From: Telluribacter humicola
Lineage (GTDB): Bacteria; Bacteroidota; Bacteroidia; Cytophagales; Spirosomataceae
Reading direction: 5' to 3'
NCBI RefSeq assembly: GCF_017355935.1
Contig: NZ_JAFIQT010000007.1
Span: 124,001-188,000, forward strand
DNA: 64,000 bases
In this document: positions 53,521-61,384 of the stretch, piece after piece
Position numbering within the stretch: position 1 is the first letter of the stretch
Layout: each line of letters opens with the position of its first letter
Translations under genes and position numbers: made by a program
Notes under the pieces: generated by a model
Seen by the model: the letters and a program-made list of their open reading frames with translations, nothing else
Told to the model about the DNA's origin: nothing
Databases searched by the model: none

Positions 53521-53870
53521 TTGTGGTTTAGCTTTATGTGGTTGGGGGCAAGGTACTGCAATCAACTCTCAAAAGAGAGTAACCACATACAGAAGGAACA
53601 TCGACCAGGAATGCCAAGATTGAACCGGGAGTGGGGCTACCTGATGTGCGCATTTTGTATTGTTTAGATTAAGCATCAATACAAAATGCGCAATACATTT
53701 TTTGTATTTCTAAAGCCCGCCTTGGTACATTTCTCTACTTACCTTACTGATATACAGATATTTAAATTTTGGTAGTTAAGCCATTTGGAATTCTTTTCAT
53801 TAAGTATAAAATTTGAATTGACGCATAAAACTTTCGTCTATTTACGAGTTAGCTGAAACTGAATTGCCGG
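53521..53870. other. 350-base gap after the mannosidase gene with two folded elements
   Basis: First, nested inverted repeats TATGTGGTT (53535-53543) with AACCACATA (53581-53589) around ACTCTC-aaaa-GAGAGT (53565-53580). Second, the long repeat listed next. A GTTAAGC at 53775-53781 fits the integron core GTTRRRY but may be chance. No ORF is supported. Confidence 0.5.
53647..53692. repeat. 16-bp inverted repeat, terminator-like
   Basis: Perfect arms 53647-53662 and 53677-53692 with a 14-nt loop; a T6 run follows after a few bases, and the word CAATACA/TGTATT recurs at 53692-53708. It may end the mannosidase transcript or mark an old insertion. Confidence 0.5.
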
Positions 53871-54404
53871 ATGCACGAAAAGGAATTTGACATAAGAATC
53901 CTTCACCTCAATTGGATACAGCATGTAGACGACCCTACAGACTTATGCGCTCATGGCAGCATTTATGTGAGAATTGCCGACAAAATCGTTGTTAGCGACA
54001 AGGATGGAGACGGCTGGACTTTGAGTGCAGCAGCCCTCAATCTTTTACGTACCCTTGAGAGAGATTACAAGCCTGGAGATTTTGCCAGCCAACTTGTTCC
54101 ATGTTGTGGCTTTTTCTTGATTGCAGATGATGATGGTAATTCTGTGGACATTTGCGGATGCCCCAGTGGTTTTGATTGGACAGTCCAACATGAGAGCAAT
54201 CAGGTACGACATATTGCAGACACTGGAGAGTTGGCATTAGTTGATGCGGCAGAATATCAAAGAACGGTGTTGTCCTTTGCAGACCAGGTGCAAAAGTTCT
54301 ATAACGACAGTAGATCGAAGACTTTGCCCTCAGACGAATTTGACCGAAAAGGTTATGAAACATTCTGGAAAGAATGGCAAAATTTACGAAGTAAGTGGAA
54401 CTAA
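53871..54404 (+). CDS. Orphan protein of unknown function beside an attC-like site
   Basis: A 177-aa soluble protein without signal peptide: FDIRILHLNWIQHVDDPTDLCAHG near the start (about 6-29), a run with CCGFFLIADDDGNSVDICGCPSGFDW in the middle and WKEWQNLRSKWN at the end. No family is recognised; the acidic, Trp-rich make-up resembles immunity-type or cassette-borne proteins. Base composition looks AT-richer than the flanking mannosidase. Its stop lies 4 bases before the attC-like repeat, the spacing seen in integron cassettes. Confidence 0.7.
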   Translation: MHEKEFDIRILHLNWIQHVDDPTDLCAHGSIYVRIADKIVVSDKDGDGWTLSAAALNLLRTLERDYKPGDFASQLVPCCGFFLIADDDGNSVDICGCPSGFDWTVQHESNQVRHIADTGELALVDAAEYQRTVLSFADQVQKFYNDSRSKTLPSDEFDRKGYETFWKEWQNLRSKWN

Positions 54405-54408
54405 ATTC

Positions 54409-54542
54409 GGCTAACAGCAGCTTGCTGCAATAGCGGCTTGACGAATATAGGTTCAGCACCTTGAACTATATTGAACTAAGCACTAAATTTAAGCTAACGA
54501 ACACAGAATGCCGCTACTGCAGCAAGCTGTCGGATGTTGGGC
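54409..54542. repeat. attC-like imperfect inverted repeat (possible integron recombination site)
   Basis: 134 bases. Outer 7-mers GGCTAAC (54409-54415) and GTTGGGC (54536-54542) resemble RYYYAAC and GTTRRRY; the second is exact, the first has one misfit. Inner arms CAGCTTGCTGCAATAGCGGC (54418-54437) and its complement at 54510-54529 match at 19 of 20. The right side carries extra unpaired bases between arm and core, as attC sites do. The centre folds again (TATAGGTTCA/TTGAACTATA). No integrase is in the window. Confidence 0.55.
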
Positions 54543-54608
54543 GAATTAAATAACACCCTTGAAAGTCACCGCTTGTTTGTAAAATCTAACTTCTAAGCAC
54601 CTGCCCTT

Positions 54609-54677
54609 TCACATTAGCACCTTTTCAACCTCGTTCTTATAGAACTTGCCGATGGGTAGCTATTTTTCCCAACTCCT
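54609..54677 (-). pseudogene. Remnant of the 3' end of a LytTR response regulator gene
   Basis: On the minus strand 54659-54609 reads LPIGKFYKNEVEKVLM then stop, close to LPIGKLYKHEVEKALMR at the end of the intact LytTR gene (56007-56735). ELGK lies just before, out of frame by a 2-base loss. Upstream homology stops where the SGNH hydrolase gene begins. This is a decayed paralogue end or a recombination scar. Confidence 0.75.
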
Positions 54678-54690
54678 CATAAGTAAATAC

Positions 54691-55437
54691 ATGCAGAAGC
54701 AGCAAAACTCAGATATCGTTACAAAAGGCAGAATAAGCTATTTGCTCCTTTTTCTTCTATTACTTGCAACTAGCGTCTACTCACAAAGTGGTGTTGAGTC
54801 CCTACCTCTTAAAGGATCTCTAAATTATGGAAAGTCAGTAGCTGTTTTTGGTGGCTCTGTTTCTGTAATCCCGGCAAGCGATACCGCCAAACGTATGTGG
54901 AAGGAACGCTTAGGAATGACTATCACTAATTATGGAGTGGGTGGTGCCGGTTTTTCTTCATTGCAGGGAAAGTCTCTTCAGCAACAAGTGGATGGAGCCG
55001 GTGTGTTCGACATTTATATCCTTTGGGCTTCAACGAACGACTACACCAATCATAGAGAAGTTGGAAACTATACCGATTATACAGAGTTCGACGGGTATGA
55101 CAAGGGAAAACTAACTACCCAGGCAGGAGGAATAAACTACTGTTTAAAAAAGATTTACGAGATTAACCCTCGTGCTGTTATCTACTTTTTTACATCCAGC
55201 AAAGCCTTTAATGACAGAGGCGGATATGATCCATTCTTTGCACAAGGGATGAACCGGTACGTTGACATGCAAAAGAAAATCTGTGAGCTTCATGGAATAC
55301 CAGTTCTTGATCAGTTCACCTTAGGCGGCTATAATATCTATAACAAGCATCTGTATTACAATGACCCTATCCATATGAATGCGGCCGGCTACAAAAAGCT
55401 GGGTGAACTACAAGTAGCATTTCTTGCTTTTCCTTAG
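54691..55437 (+). CDS. Secreted SGNH-type hydrolase
   Basis: Start taken at 54691 (MQKQQNSD, 248 aa), as the upstream in-frame starts lie inside the LytTR remnant. A signal peptide ends at SVYSQ. The block I Ser is in VFGGSVSV (GGS rather than GDS), the block III Asn in WASTNDYTNH, and the block V Asp-His in YYNDPIHMNAAGYKKLG. Such enzymes hydrolyse esters, often deacetylating glycans. It looks AT-richer than the older genes around it. Confidence 0.82.
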   Translation: MQKQQNSDIVTKGRISYLLLFLLLLATSVYSQSGVESLPLKGSLNYGKSVAVFGGSVSVIPASDTAKRMWKERLGMTITNYGVGGAGFSSLQGKSLQQQVDGAGVFDIYILWASTNDYTNHREVGNYTDYTEFDGYDKGKLTTQAGGINYCLKKIYEINPRAVIYFFTSSKAFNDRGGYDPFFAQGMNRYVDMQKKICELHGIPVLDQFTLGGYNIYNKHLYYNDPIHMNAAGYKKLGELQVAFLAFP

Positions 55438-55508
55438 TTCGCACATAGTACATCATTCTACAAGAGAACTATAACTGAAACTGAGTATCTAATTAAGGAA
55501 TAATATAG

Positions 55509-55955
55509 ATGTTGATAGAGACTTTAAAAATGCTGTTTACGAGAGACTTAAACAGGTTACGAACCGAAGTAGAACTGTATAAGGAGGAAGAAAACCTATG
55601 GAAGGTGGAAGGAGCTATTGCTAACTCAGCTGGCAACCTTTGCCTGCATTTAGTAGGCAACCTCAATACGTATATAGGAAAGGAAATCGGGAAAACGGGC
55701 TATGTAAGACACAGAGAGCTGGAGTTTTCCTTAAAAGATATTTCCCGGGAAGAATTGCTCAGCCAAATTGATAACACCATTGAGGTAGTTAACAAATCAC
55801 TGGATAGCCTGGATGAAAGCAATTTGGCGAATGAGTACCCTATCCTGGTATTTGATAAAAAGACTTCTACTGAATATTTCTTGGTGCATCTGGCTACGCA
55901 CCTAACCTATCACCTAGGTCAGGTAAATTATCATAGGAGGTTATTGGATAACTAA
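55509..55955 (+). CDS. DinB-superfamily protein (DUF1572-like)
   Basis: A 148-aa four-helix protein with the three-His pattern of the DinB/YfiT fold: NLCLHLVGNLNTYIG early and HLATHLTYHLGQVNYHRR at the end, suiting a metal site. The family includes thiol-dependent transferases for bacillithiol or mycothiol, but the substrate here is unknown. It lies 71 bases after the SGNH gene. Confidence 0.82.
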   Translation: MLIETLKMLFTRDLNRLRTEVELYKEEENLWKVEGAIANSAGNLCLHLVGNLNTYIGKEIGKTGYVRHRELEFSLKDISREELLSQIDNTIEVVNKSLDSLDESNLANEYPILVFDKKTSTEYFLVHLATHLTYHLGQVNYHRRLLDN

Positions 55956-56006
55956 ATGCTCCTCATAACACCGTGTCTGCAATATACCGGCCCAATCAAA
56001 TACCCC

Positions 56007-56735
56007 CTACCTCATCAGCGCCTTTTCGACTTCGTGCTTGTACAGCTTTCCGATGGGTAATTCTTTTTTACCCAGCTCTACGTGGGTGGAGGTAAAGCTG
56101 GTAACCTTATCCAGCGACACCAAAAAACTACGGTGGATACGCCGGAATGAGCGCTCAGGGAGCATTTCTTCCACGGCTGAGATGGGCTGCTTGGTAACAA
56201 GTTGTCCGTCGGTGGCGACGATACGTACGTAGTCTTTGAGGCTTTCGACGTAGCAGATATCGTCCAGGTACACCTTGACCATCTTACGATCTACCCGGAA
56301 GTACAGGAATTCGGAGCGGCTACTGGTCTCCGGTGCTTTGGTAGCCGGGTGCACCGTTACCGGTACCTCATGGCTGACGTGGAGCTTATCAACGGCTTTC
56401 AGAAACCGGTCAAACGAGAAAGGCTTAAGCAGGTAGTCTACCGCGCTAAGCTCAAAGCCTTCGATAGCGTACTCACTAAAAGCCGTGGTAAATATCACCT
56501 TCGGCGGATTCTTGAGCGAACGCATCAGGTCAGTACCCCGGAGTTGGGGCATCTGTATATCCAGAAACAGGAGGTCGACGCTCTGCTGCTGTAACTGGTG
56601 GTAGGCATCCAGCGCATTGGAACACTCCCCTACCAGCCTTAGTGAAGGCACGGCCCGCAGGTAGGTCTTAAGTACCTCCAGGGCGGGTGGTTCATCATCC
56701 ACAATCAGGCATCGGATCGGCTCAGGCAAGCTCAT
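56007..56735 (-). CDS. LytTR-family response regulator
   Basis: 242 aa: receiver domain (VDDEPPALEVL, D59 in LLFLDIQMP, LLKPFSFDRF) and a C-terminal LytTR DNA-binding domain (FLYFRVDRKMVKVYLDDICYVES ... FRRIHRSFLVSLDKV). It overlaps the kinase gene by 14 bases, so the two are co-translated. The genes controlled are not known; the small exported protein divergent from the kinase gene is one candidate. Confidence 0.95.
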   Translation of the reverse strand: MSLPEPIRCLIVDDEPPALEVLKTYLRAVPSLRLVGECSNALDAYHQLQQQSVDLLFLDIQMPQLRGTDLMRSLKNPPKVIFTTAFSEYAIEGFELSAVDYLLKPFSFDRFLKAVDKLHVSHEVPVTVHPATKAPETSSRSEFLYFRVDRKMVKVYLDDICYVESLKDYVRIVATDGQLVTKQPISAVEEMLPERSFRRIHRSFLVSLDKVTSFTSTHVELGKKELPIGKLYKHEVEKALMR

Positions 56736-57846
56736 AACTACTATCAGATTTGGGTAGGTGGGTAGGTACTACAGGTACTTCGTCCAGGGTAAGCTTCAGG
56801 TAGGCTACAAACGTCTCTTCCTGGTCGCTTACCTTGATCTGATGCCGGTTAGGATACAGCATTTCTAGCCGTTTGCGCACATTGGCCAGCCCTATCCCCG
56901 ACTCTATCTTGTTGGTACTTTCGGTACTTACCGGATTGATTACTTTAAAGGTAAGGAAGTGATCCGAAACATCCAGCGAAATTGAGATCCACGCCTGGTC
57001 CAGCATCTGACTGGTACCGTGCTTGAAGGCATTTTCGACGAAGGGCAGCAGGATCAGGGGCGCGATCTGGTGGGTATCCTGTACTCCCTGCATCCGGATT
57101 GATACGTCCAGCCGATCCCCGTAGCGGAGCTTCTCCAGCTCTACGTAGGTTTCCAGCATTTGTACTTCTTTTTGTAATGATACCTTCTCGGCGCTGCACT
57201 CGTACAGCATGTAGCGTAGTAGTCCGGATAGTCTTAGTACTATATCGCCACTGTGCTCTGATCCGCTTACGATGTGGCCGTACAGGTTATTGAGCGTATT
57301 GAACAGAAAGTGGGGATGCAGCTGCCCTTTCAGGATATTTAGCTCAGCTGCCAGTTTCTCACGCTTCAGCGTTTCGTTTTCGACTTTCTTCTGGTACCAG
57401 AACTTCAACAGCTTGATGGTACCCGTAAATCCGGTAGTAGTGTTGGTACCCCGTAGCCCCGCCATCAGTCCGTAAAACATGCTTGATATCGGGCTGGGCA
57501 ATCCCATGCTTGCACGAAGGGGAGCCACAAACCATAACGTAAAGAAGTGTGATACTATCGCGGCTACCAAAATACTTACGACAATCAGCAACACGGCCTG
57601 CAGGTAGCGGGACTGTAAGAGGTACTTAGGGATAATAATATAGATTAGCGTATAGCCCATGCCGATATGGATAGGCATATAGATGAACGCCTCCCAGAAG
57701 GAACTGACGTAGGCTAGTACCGGATCAATGATGACAAACTTCTGGGCGTAGATGTACGTGAAGAAAAGCAGCCAGCAAAGCCAGAACAGTCCGTGCCGGG
57801 TCAGGACATACTTCCGCTGGTTCGAAAAGATGAGCGTCTCGATCAT
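56722..57846 (-). CDS. LytS-type sensor histidine kinase
   Basis: Start taken at the ATG at 57846 (374 aa); the longer frame begins at a TTG within a likely promoter element. Four membrane segments in the first 150 residues, then the His_kinase domain (LKGQLHPHFLFNTLNNLYGH with the phospho-His) and an HATPase domain (LPFVENAFKHG, GIGLANVRKRL). It has no extracellular sensor domain, as usual for this Bacteroidota group. Partner of the LytTR regulator. Confidence 0.93.
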   Translation of the reverse strand: MIETLIFSNQRKYVLTRHGLFWLCWLLFFTYIYAQKFVIIDPVLAYVSSFWEAFIYMPIHIGMGYTLIYIIIPKYLLQSRYLQAVLLIVVSILVAAIVSHFFTLWFVAPLRASMGLPSPISSMFYGLMAGLRGTNTTTGFTGTIKLLKFWYQKKVENETLKREKLAAELNILKGQLHPHFLFNTLNNLYGHIVSGSEHSGDIVLRLSGLLRYMLYECSAEKVSLQKEVQMLETYVELEKLRYGDRLDVSIRMQGVQDTHQIAPLILLPFVENAFKHGTSQMLDQAWISISLDVSDHFLTFKVINPVSTESTNKIESGIGLANVRKRLEMLYPNRHQIKVSDQEETFVAYLKLTLDEVPVVPTHLPKSDSSYELA

Positions 57847-57864
57847 GATGCGCCTTTTTTTATT

Positions 57865-57872
57865 CAAAAATA
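57865..57872 (-). promoter_or_regulatory. Candidate -7 element for the LytS/LytTR operon
   Basis: Reads TATTTTTG on the minus strand, 18 bases before the ATG at 57846. Confidence 0.35.
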
Positions 57873-57960
57873 CAACTATCTGACGCTCCCTGTACTCCTG
57901 TAGTTACTTTATCGACAAATAGACTTTTTTGGGCGACCAACAGCTTTCGTAGCCTATACG

Positions 57961-57995
57961 TAGACGAATAGCTACTCATAGAGTTGTATCGTCTA
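57961..57995. promoter_or_regulatory. Inverted repeat in the LytS / small-protein divergent region
   Basis: TAGACGA (57961-57967) and TCGTCTA (57989-57995), centres about 28 bases apart, roughly three helical turns. It is a possible site for the LytTR regulator on the divergent promoters; related words recur nearby (CTATACGTAGACG, CGTATAGATG). Confidence 0.35.
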
Positions 57996-58024
57996 TTTCT
58001 CAAGCAGGACGTATAGATGTATAG

Positions 58025-58032
58025 TAGCTTTG
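58025..58032 (+). promoter_or_regulatory. Candidate -7 element for the small exported protein
   Basis: TAGCTTTG, 28 bases before the ATG at 58061; no strong -33 box. Confidence 0.35.
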
Positions 58033-58060
58033 CCATCAATTCAAACAAAACATCTTAGCC

Positions 58061-58390
58061 ATGAAAAATTTATTCAGAACACTGATTTGCCTGAGCCTGA
58101 TCGTTGGGTTCGGCACCACCAAGAGCCAGGCCCAGTCTCAACCTGCTACCGGTAACTACCACTGGGTGGTGGAAGTAAGCAAAACCGATGCGGTATCGTC
58201 AACCTTCCGTATTTACCAAAATCAGGACCAGCTCGTATACGAAGAAACTATAAAAGATAAGAGCCTGGATATCCGTAAGCGTGTTACGAGACGCAAACTG
58301 GACAAGGCCCTGCAAACCTACGTAGCCTCAGCTCAGCAACTAGCCAAGCTCAATCAGAAGACTTTGCTGCAATCGCTGGCTGTACGCTAA
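58061..58390 (+). CDS. Small exported protein of unknown function
   Basis: 109 aa with a signal peptide ending KSQAQS. The mature part is a beta-then-alpha stretch (NYHWVVEVSKTDAVSSTFRIY, then basic helix RKRVTRRKLDKALQTYVASAQ). No family is recognised. It is transcribed alone: own -7 element, terminator behind. Divergent from the LytS/LytTR pair, so it may be one of its targets (inference). Confidence 0.7.
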   Translation: MKNLFRTLICLSLIVGFGTTKSQAQSQPATGNYHWVVEVSKTDAVSSTFRIYQNQDQLVYEETIKDKSLDIRKRVTRRKLDKALQTYVASAQQLAKLNQKTLLQSLAVR

Positions 58391-58441
58391 CCAAACGCTT
58401 TAATTTCCGGTGGCATGCCGGATTTTGGGATTTAGTAGTAA

Positions 58442-58476
58442 AAAAAGCCTCCCCTCTGCTAGAAGGGAGGCTTTTT
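58442..58476. terminator. Bidirectional terminator
   Basis: 16-bp stem with one mismatch (58442-58457 with 58461-58476), A and T runs on both flanks, between convergent genes. Confidence 0.9.
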
Positions 58477-58495
58477 AGTAGGTATATCTTCTTAA

Positions 58496-58828
58496 TTAAG
58501 CAGCCAGCAACAAGTTGGCTACTTTGCATGAGCGCCAGTCCATCCGCTGCGCGTCAAAGTAGGTCAATACGGTAGGCTGGGTTTCGCGCTCGGTCTTGGG
58601 TGTATACTGGGCCGACAACAGTTCAAGCTGTAAGGTACCCGCCGCCGGACGAAACGATCCGTCTTTCTTCTTGTACAGGAAGGCTACAATACCCTCATTC
58701 ATGGCTGTGCGCAACTTGTACGAAGCCCAGGCTTTACTAAGAGCTTCTGAGAAGCTGGAACAGTCAGGTCGTACTGCCCATGCCGTTGTAAATAATTGTG
58801 ATCTATCTAATTCTATCGTCTTTTTCAT
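58496..58828 (-). CDS. Small SH3-like beta-barrel protein, role unknown
   Basis: 110 aa, soluble. Pattern: FSEALSKAWASYKLRTAMNEG, then VAFLYKKKDGSFRPAAGTL and VLTYFDAQRMDWRSCKVANLL, as in the small Bacteroidota proteins called SH3 beta-barrel fold-containing (DUF2693-like). Their function is not known; some are phage- or plasmid-borne. The gene is separate from its neighbours, with terminators on both sides. Confidence 0.75.
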   Translation of the reverse strand: MKKTIELDRSQLFTTAWAVRPDCSSFSEALSKAWASYKLRTAMNEGIVAFLYKKKDGSFRPAAGTLQLELLSAQYTPKTERETQPTVLTYFDAQRMDWRSCKVANLLLAA

Positions 58829-58862
58829 AGCTATCTTTCTCTTTTATCTGTCTGTATATATA

Positions 58863-58915
58863 ACAAAAATCGTACTGATATAATTGCAGATTTTGCCATT
58901 ATATCAGTACGATTT
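58863..58915 (-). terminator. AT-rich terminator behind the methyltransferase gene
   Basis: Perfect 18-bp arms (58867-58884 and 58898-58915), a 13-nt loop, and a T run on the minus strand side. It lies 54 bases after the methyltransferase stop. It also lies upstream of the SH3-like gene, so an operator role is the alternative. Confidence 0.65.
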
Positions 58916-58968
58916 AAAACTATAACTACCTTATATTCAACAATTTATTTTACATACATATATCTTTA

Positions 58969-59562
58969 CTACTTCTTACCCAGCACAGTGATATTAAAGG
59001 TATTGCGGGTAGCTATGACCGTCGTACCGTCTATTTTCGGATAGGTACATTCGTCCATCATGCGGTGCCAGTTGGCGTTGCGCTCGTCACCATTAATACT
59101 GACGATGAAGATCCCCCCTTCTGCCAGGTAGGGGTTAAACCGGTCCAGTACGGCCTCCACCGAACGGGCGTAGTAGATGGCTTCGTTAATGATGATACAG
59201 TCGAAGGTAGTATCAGGCTCATAGGTATTCATATCAGCTACCAGGTACCTGGTCTTCTCGTCTTCGTTTTTCTTACCCATTTCTATGGCTACATCCGACA
59301 CATCCGTCGAGTAGTACAGGCTATATCTGGTCTTATCGAACCGTTGCTGCAGGTAGCCTTCACCCGCCCCTATCTCCAGGATACGGCCGTTGGGCTTTAA
59401 GTACTGTGCATATCCGGCTATGACGCTGAAGCGCGCCAGCTCTTTGATATCGCCCAGGGTAGTCCATTGCCCTTTGGCGTACTGGTGGTTCCAACGGTCG
59501 CGGTCCTTACGGAGTACTTTACGTTTGAAAAGGTCTTCTGCGGTGTCAAAAATAGTGCTCAT
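58969..59562 (-). CDS. Class I SAM-dependent methyltransferase (NodS-like)
   Basis: 197 aa with the SAM motif RILEIGAGEGYLQQRF (about 60-75), STDVSDVAIEMGKK, YLVADMNTY and DCIIINEAIYY. The layout resembles NodS-type N-methyltransferases of glycan synthesis. It is last in a three-gene minus-strand run after a glycosyltransferase and a polysaccharide deacetylase, so methylation of a deacetylated sugar amine is a reasonable inference, much as in Nod-factor synthesis. Confidence 0.85.
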   Translation of the reverse strand: MSTIFDTAEDLFKRKVLRKDRDRWNHQYAKGQWTTLGDIKELARFSVIAGYAQYLKPNGRILEIGAGEGYLQQRFDKTRYSLYYSTDVSDVAIEMGKKNEDEKTRYLVADMNTYEPDTTFDCIIINEAIYYARSVEAVLDRFNPYLAEGGIFIVSINGDERNANWHRMMDECTYPKIDGTTVIATRNTFNITVLGKK

Positions 59563-59615
59563 ATAAAAGCATTAATAGTTAAAAGGTCTATCAGAATATA
59601 CTGTTATAAGACGGG

Positions 59616-60350
59616 CTAAAACAGGCGCCCAAAGGCTACTTTTCTCCTGAATGTGAACAGGGAATCAGTACCTCGTATATCTATTCGATTGATGTCGTAG
59701 ATATTCCTGGGAGTAGATGCATTAATCCGGTTGCCAATCCGGAAGGCCGCCTGAATATTGTTCTCCCGAAATACCCGAAGCATCTGCTCATAATGACCCG
59801 GATCGGCAGGTCGGCCTCCATACGGATAGGCCAATGCCTTTACAAAAGTGAGTCTGTGCTCAACAAAGAAATCAACACAGGCTCTAAGGTCAGTGGCCAT
59901 GTCATCGGGCGATGTATTACGGTAGTTCAGGTGCCGGTGCGTATGCAGCGCCAGCTCAAATACCTCCGGATTCAACCGCCCTAGTTGTTCCACCGAGAGC
60001 AGCTCCTCCGCTTGCTCATCCCAGCCTGATGAGCTTCCTACGTAGGCCGTAGGCACAAATAAGGTTGCTCTGGCTCCAAACTCTTTCAGGAGCGGATAAG
60101 CCAGTGTGAGGTTACTGACGTAGGCATCATCAAAGGTCAGTAGTACCGGCCGGGGTGGTAACGCCAGTCCCTGGTAGATGTGGTACAGCCAGTCCTGCAG
60201 CGTAATGAAGTGATAGCCCGCCTCTGCCAGTACGCCCAGGTGCCTCCTGAACTGGCTGGTAGTGACCGTCAGGTAGTCGGATCGCCCCTCACTAAACTTG
60301 TGGTACATAAGTACCCGTACCCTACTGGGCGACGAGCGTTTCCAGAACAT
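59616..60350 (-). CDS. Polysaccharide deacetylase (NodB-like)
   Basis: Start taken at the ATG at 60350 (MFWKRSSPSRVRVLMYHKF, 244 aa). The longer frame from 60464 would overlap the glycosyltransferase by 143 bases with a Pro/Ser-rich shadow sequence. The NodB domain has LLTFDDAYVSN (catalytic base and metal Asp), FELALHTHRHLNY (metal His pair) and ALAYPYGGRP. It removes N-acetyl (or other acyl) groups from a glycan. Overlaps the glycosyltransferase stop by 29 bases. Confidence 0.9.
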   Translation of the reverse strand: MFWKRSSPSRVRVLMYHKFSEGRSDYLTVTTSQFRRHLGVLAEAGYHFITLQDWLYHIYQGLALPPRPVLLTFDDAYVSNLTLAYPLLKEFGARATLFVPTAYVGSSSGWDEQAEELLSVEQLGRLNPEVFELALHTHRHLNYRNTSPDDMATDLRACVDFFVEHRLTFVKALAYPYGGRPADPGHYEQMLRVFRENNIQAAFRIGNRINASTPRNIYDINRIDIRGTDSLFTFRRKVAFGRLF

Positions 60351-61122
60351 AGCTGGGCTGGGTGGTAGTGACTGATTTCTTTTCCTGAAGCTCCACCAGC
60401 TTGGTGTACTTGGTGAGGGTATATACGGAGGTATAAAAGGCCCAGAGGAAACCCGCGTAGCCATCCAGTATCCCTAATCGCAAAATATAGATTCGCAGGA
60501 AAGTGAGGGGAAAGCGGAAAATAGCCTTCATCCGGGAAGACTGCTTTCCTCTATGCTGCATGGCATGGGCGGAGATCGTCGTGTAGCGGTCTATCTTCAG
60601 AAAATGATCCGCAATATTCTCAAAGCTATAATGGTATATTCGATTATCGAGTGTACCTACCTTACCCGCTACCACTACCTTTTCGTGTACGTCATCCATC
60701 GTATAGTTACCAGCCCGGCGGTCAAACAGCCTTAGAAAACGCTTGTTGTATTCACCCGAGTACCGGAGTAGCCGCCCCTGATACACCAGCGAGATCGGGA
60801 ACTTATACCCCTGGCAGCACGGTCCCTGCTGCATGGTGTGCTGAATCTCCTCCGCCAGTTCCGGCGATACTACTTCATCCGCATCAATCGACAGGACCCA
60901 ATCATGCGAAGCCAGTCCTACGGCGTATCTTTTCTGATTGCCATACCCATCAAACGGACGGTTGTAGACGCGAGCACCCATCTCAGCGGCTAGTTGAACG
61001 GTAGCATCGGTACTACCCGAATCTACCACGATTATCTCATTAGCCCAGGCTACCGAGCGTAAAGTCTGAGGCAGTGCCTGCGCCTCGTTACAGGTAATGA
61101 TCACAACACTGATCGGTGTCAT
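60322..61122 (-). CDS. Family 2 glycosyltransferase (WaaE/KdtX-like)
   Basis: 266 aa: ISVVIITCNEAQALPQTLRSV, IIVVDSGSTDATVQLAAE, the DxD-like SIDADEVVSPELAEEI, and YSGEYNKRFLRLFDRR with DDVHEKV, as in the WaaE-type enzymes that add a sugar to lipopolysaccharide core. A helical hydrophobic part near the end (FPLTFLRIYILRLG) suggests membrane contact. It heads the deacetylase-methyltransferase run. Confidence 0.9.
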   Translation of the reverse strand: MTPISVVIITCNEAQALPQTLRSVAWANEIIVVDSGSTDATVQLAAEMGARVYNRPFDGYGNQKRYAVGLASHDWVLSIDADEVVSPELAEEIQHTMQQGPCCQGYKFPISLVYQGRLLRYSGEYNKRFLRLFDRRAGNYTMDDVHEKVVVAGKVGTLDNRIYHYSFENIADHFLKIDRYTTISAHAMQHRGKQSSRMKAIFRFPLTFLRIYILRLGILDGYAGFLWAFYTSVYTLTKYTKLVELQEKKSVTTTQPSYVLETLVAQ

Positions 61123-61303
61123 ATAATGTCTGAGTGTAGGTAGAGGAATATTGAGGACATAGTGAATCTAGTACCTGACAGAAGCATCGTGCACTAAAGC
61201 AGGTATTGTATCCAGAATACAATGATCAGACACCGGGATTAAAAGGGGCTTAAAAGCAGATTAGAAAAAAGTTAGATTAGTTAAAATCTATCAGTCAATA
61301 ATT

Positions 61304-61337
61304 AAAAAGAGCCACGCTCTGACGAACATGGCTCTTT
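61304..61337 (-). terminator. Terminator of the 249-aa membrane protein gene
   Basis: Stem AAAGAGCCA / TGGCTCTTT (61306-61314 with 61329-61337), T-rich on the minus strand. Lies 47 bases behind the stop at 61385. Confidence 0.75.
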
Positions 61338-61384
61338 GAAGGAATCTTTTATAGATATCGATAACTAGGCCTGGTTAAAGAAGC

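Noticed and set aside
53647-53708. Terminal inverted repeat of an insertion sequence
   Set aside because: No transposase, no second copy of the ends at a distance and no target duplication could be seen; a terminator-like fold explains it as well.
53775-53781. Upstream boundary of an integron cassette (GTTAAGC)
   Set aside because: The word fits GTTRRRY, but it is expected by chance about once per few hundred bases counting both strands, and no inverted arms surround it.
60351-60464. Longer N-terminus for the polysaccharide deacetylase
   Set aside because: The extra 38 residues are Pro/Ser-rich and lie fully within the glycosyltransferase gene; the ATG at 60350 starts the domain directly.
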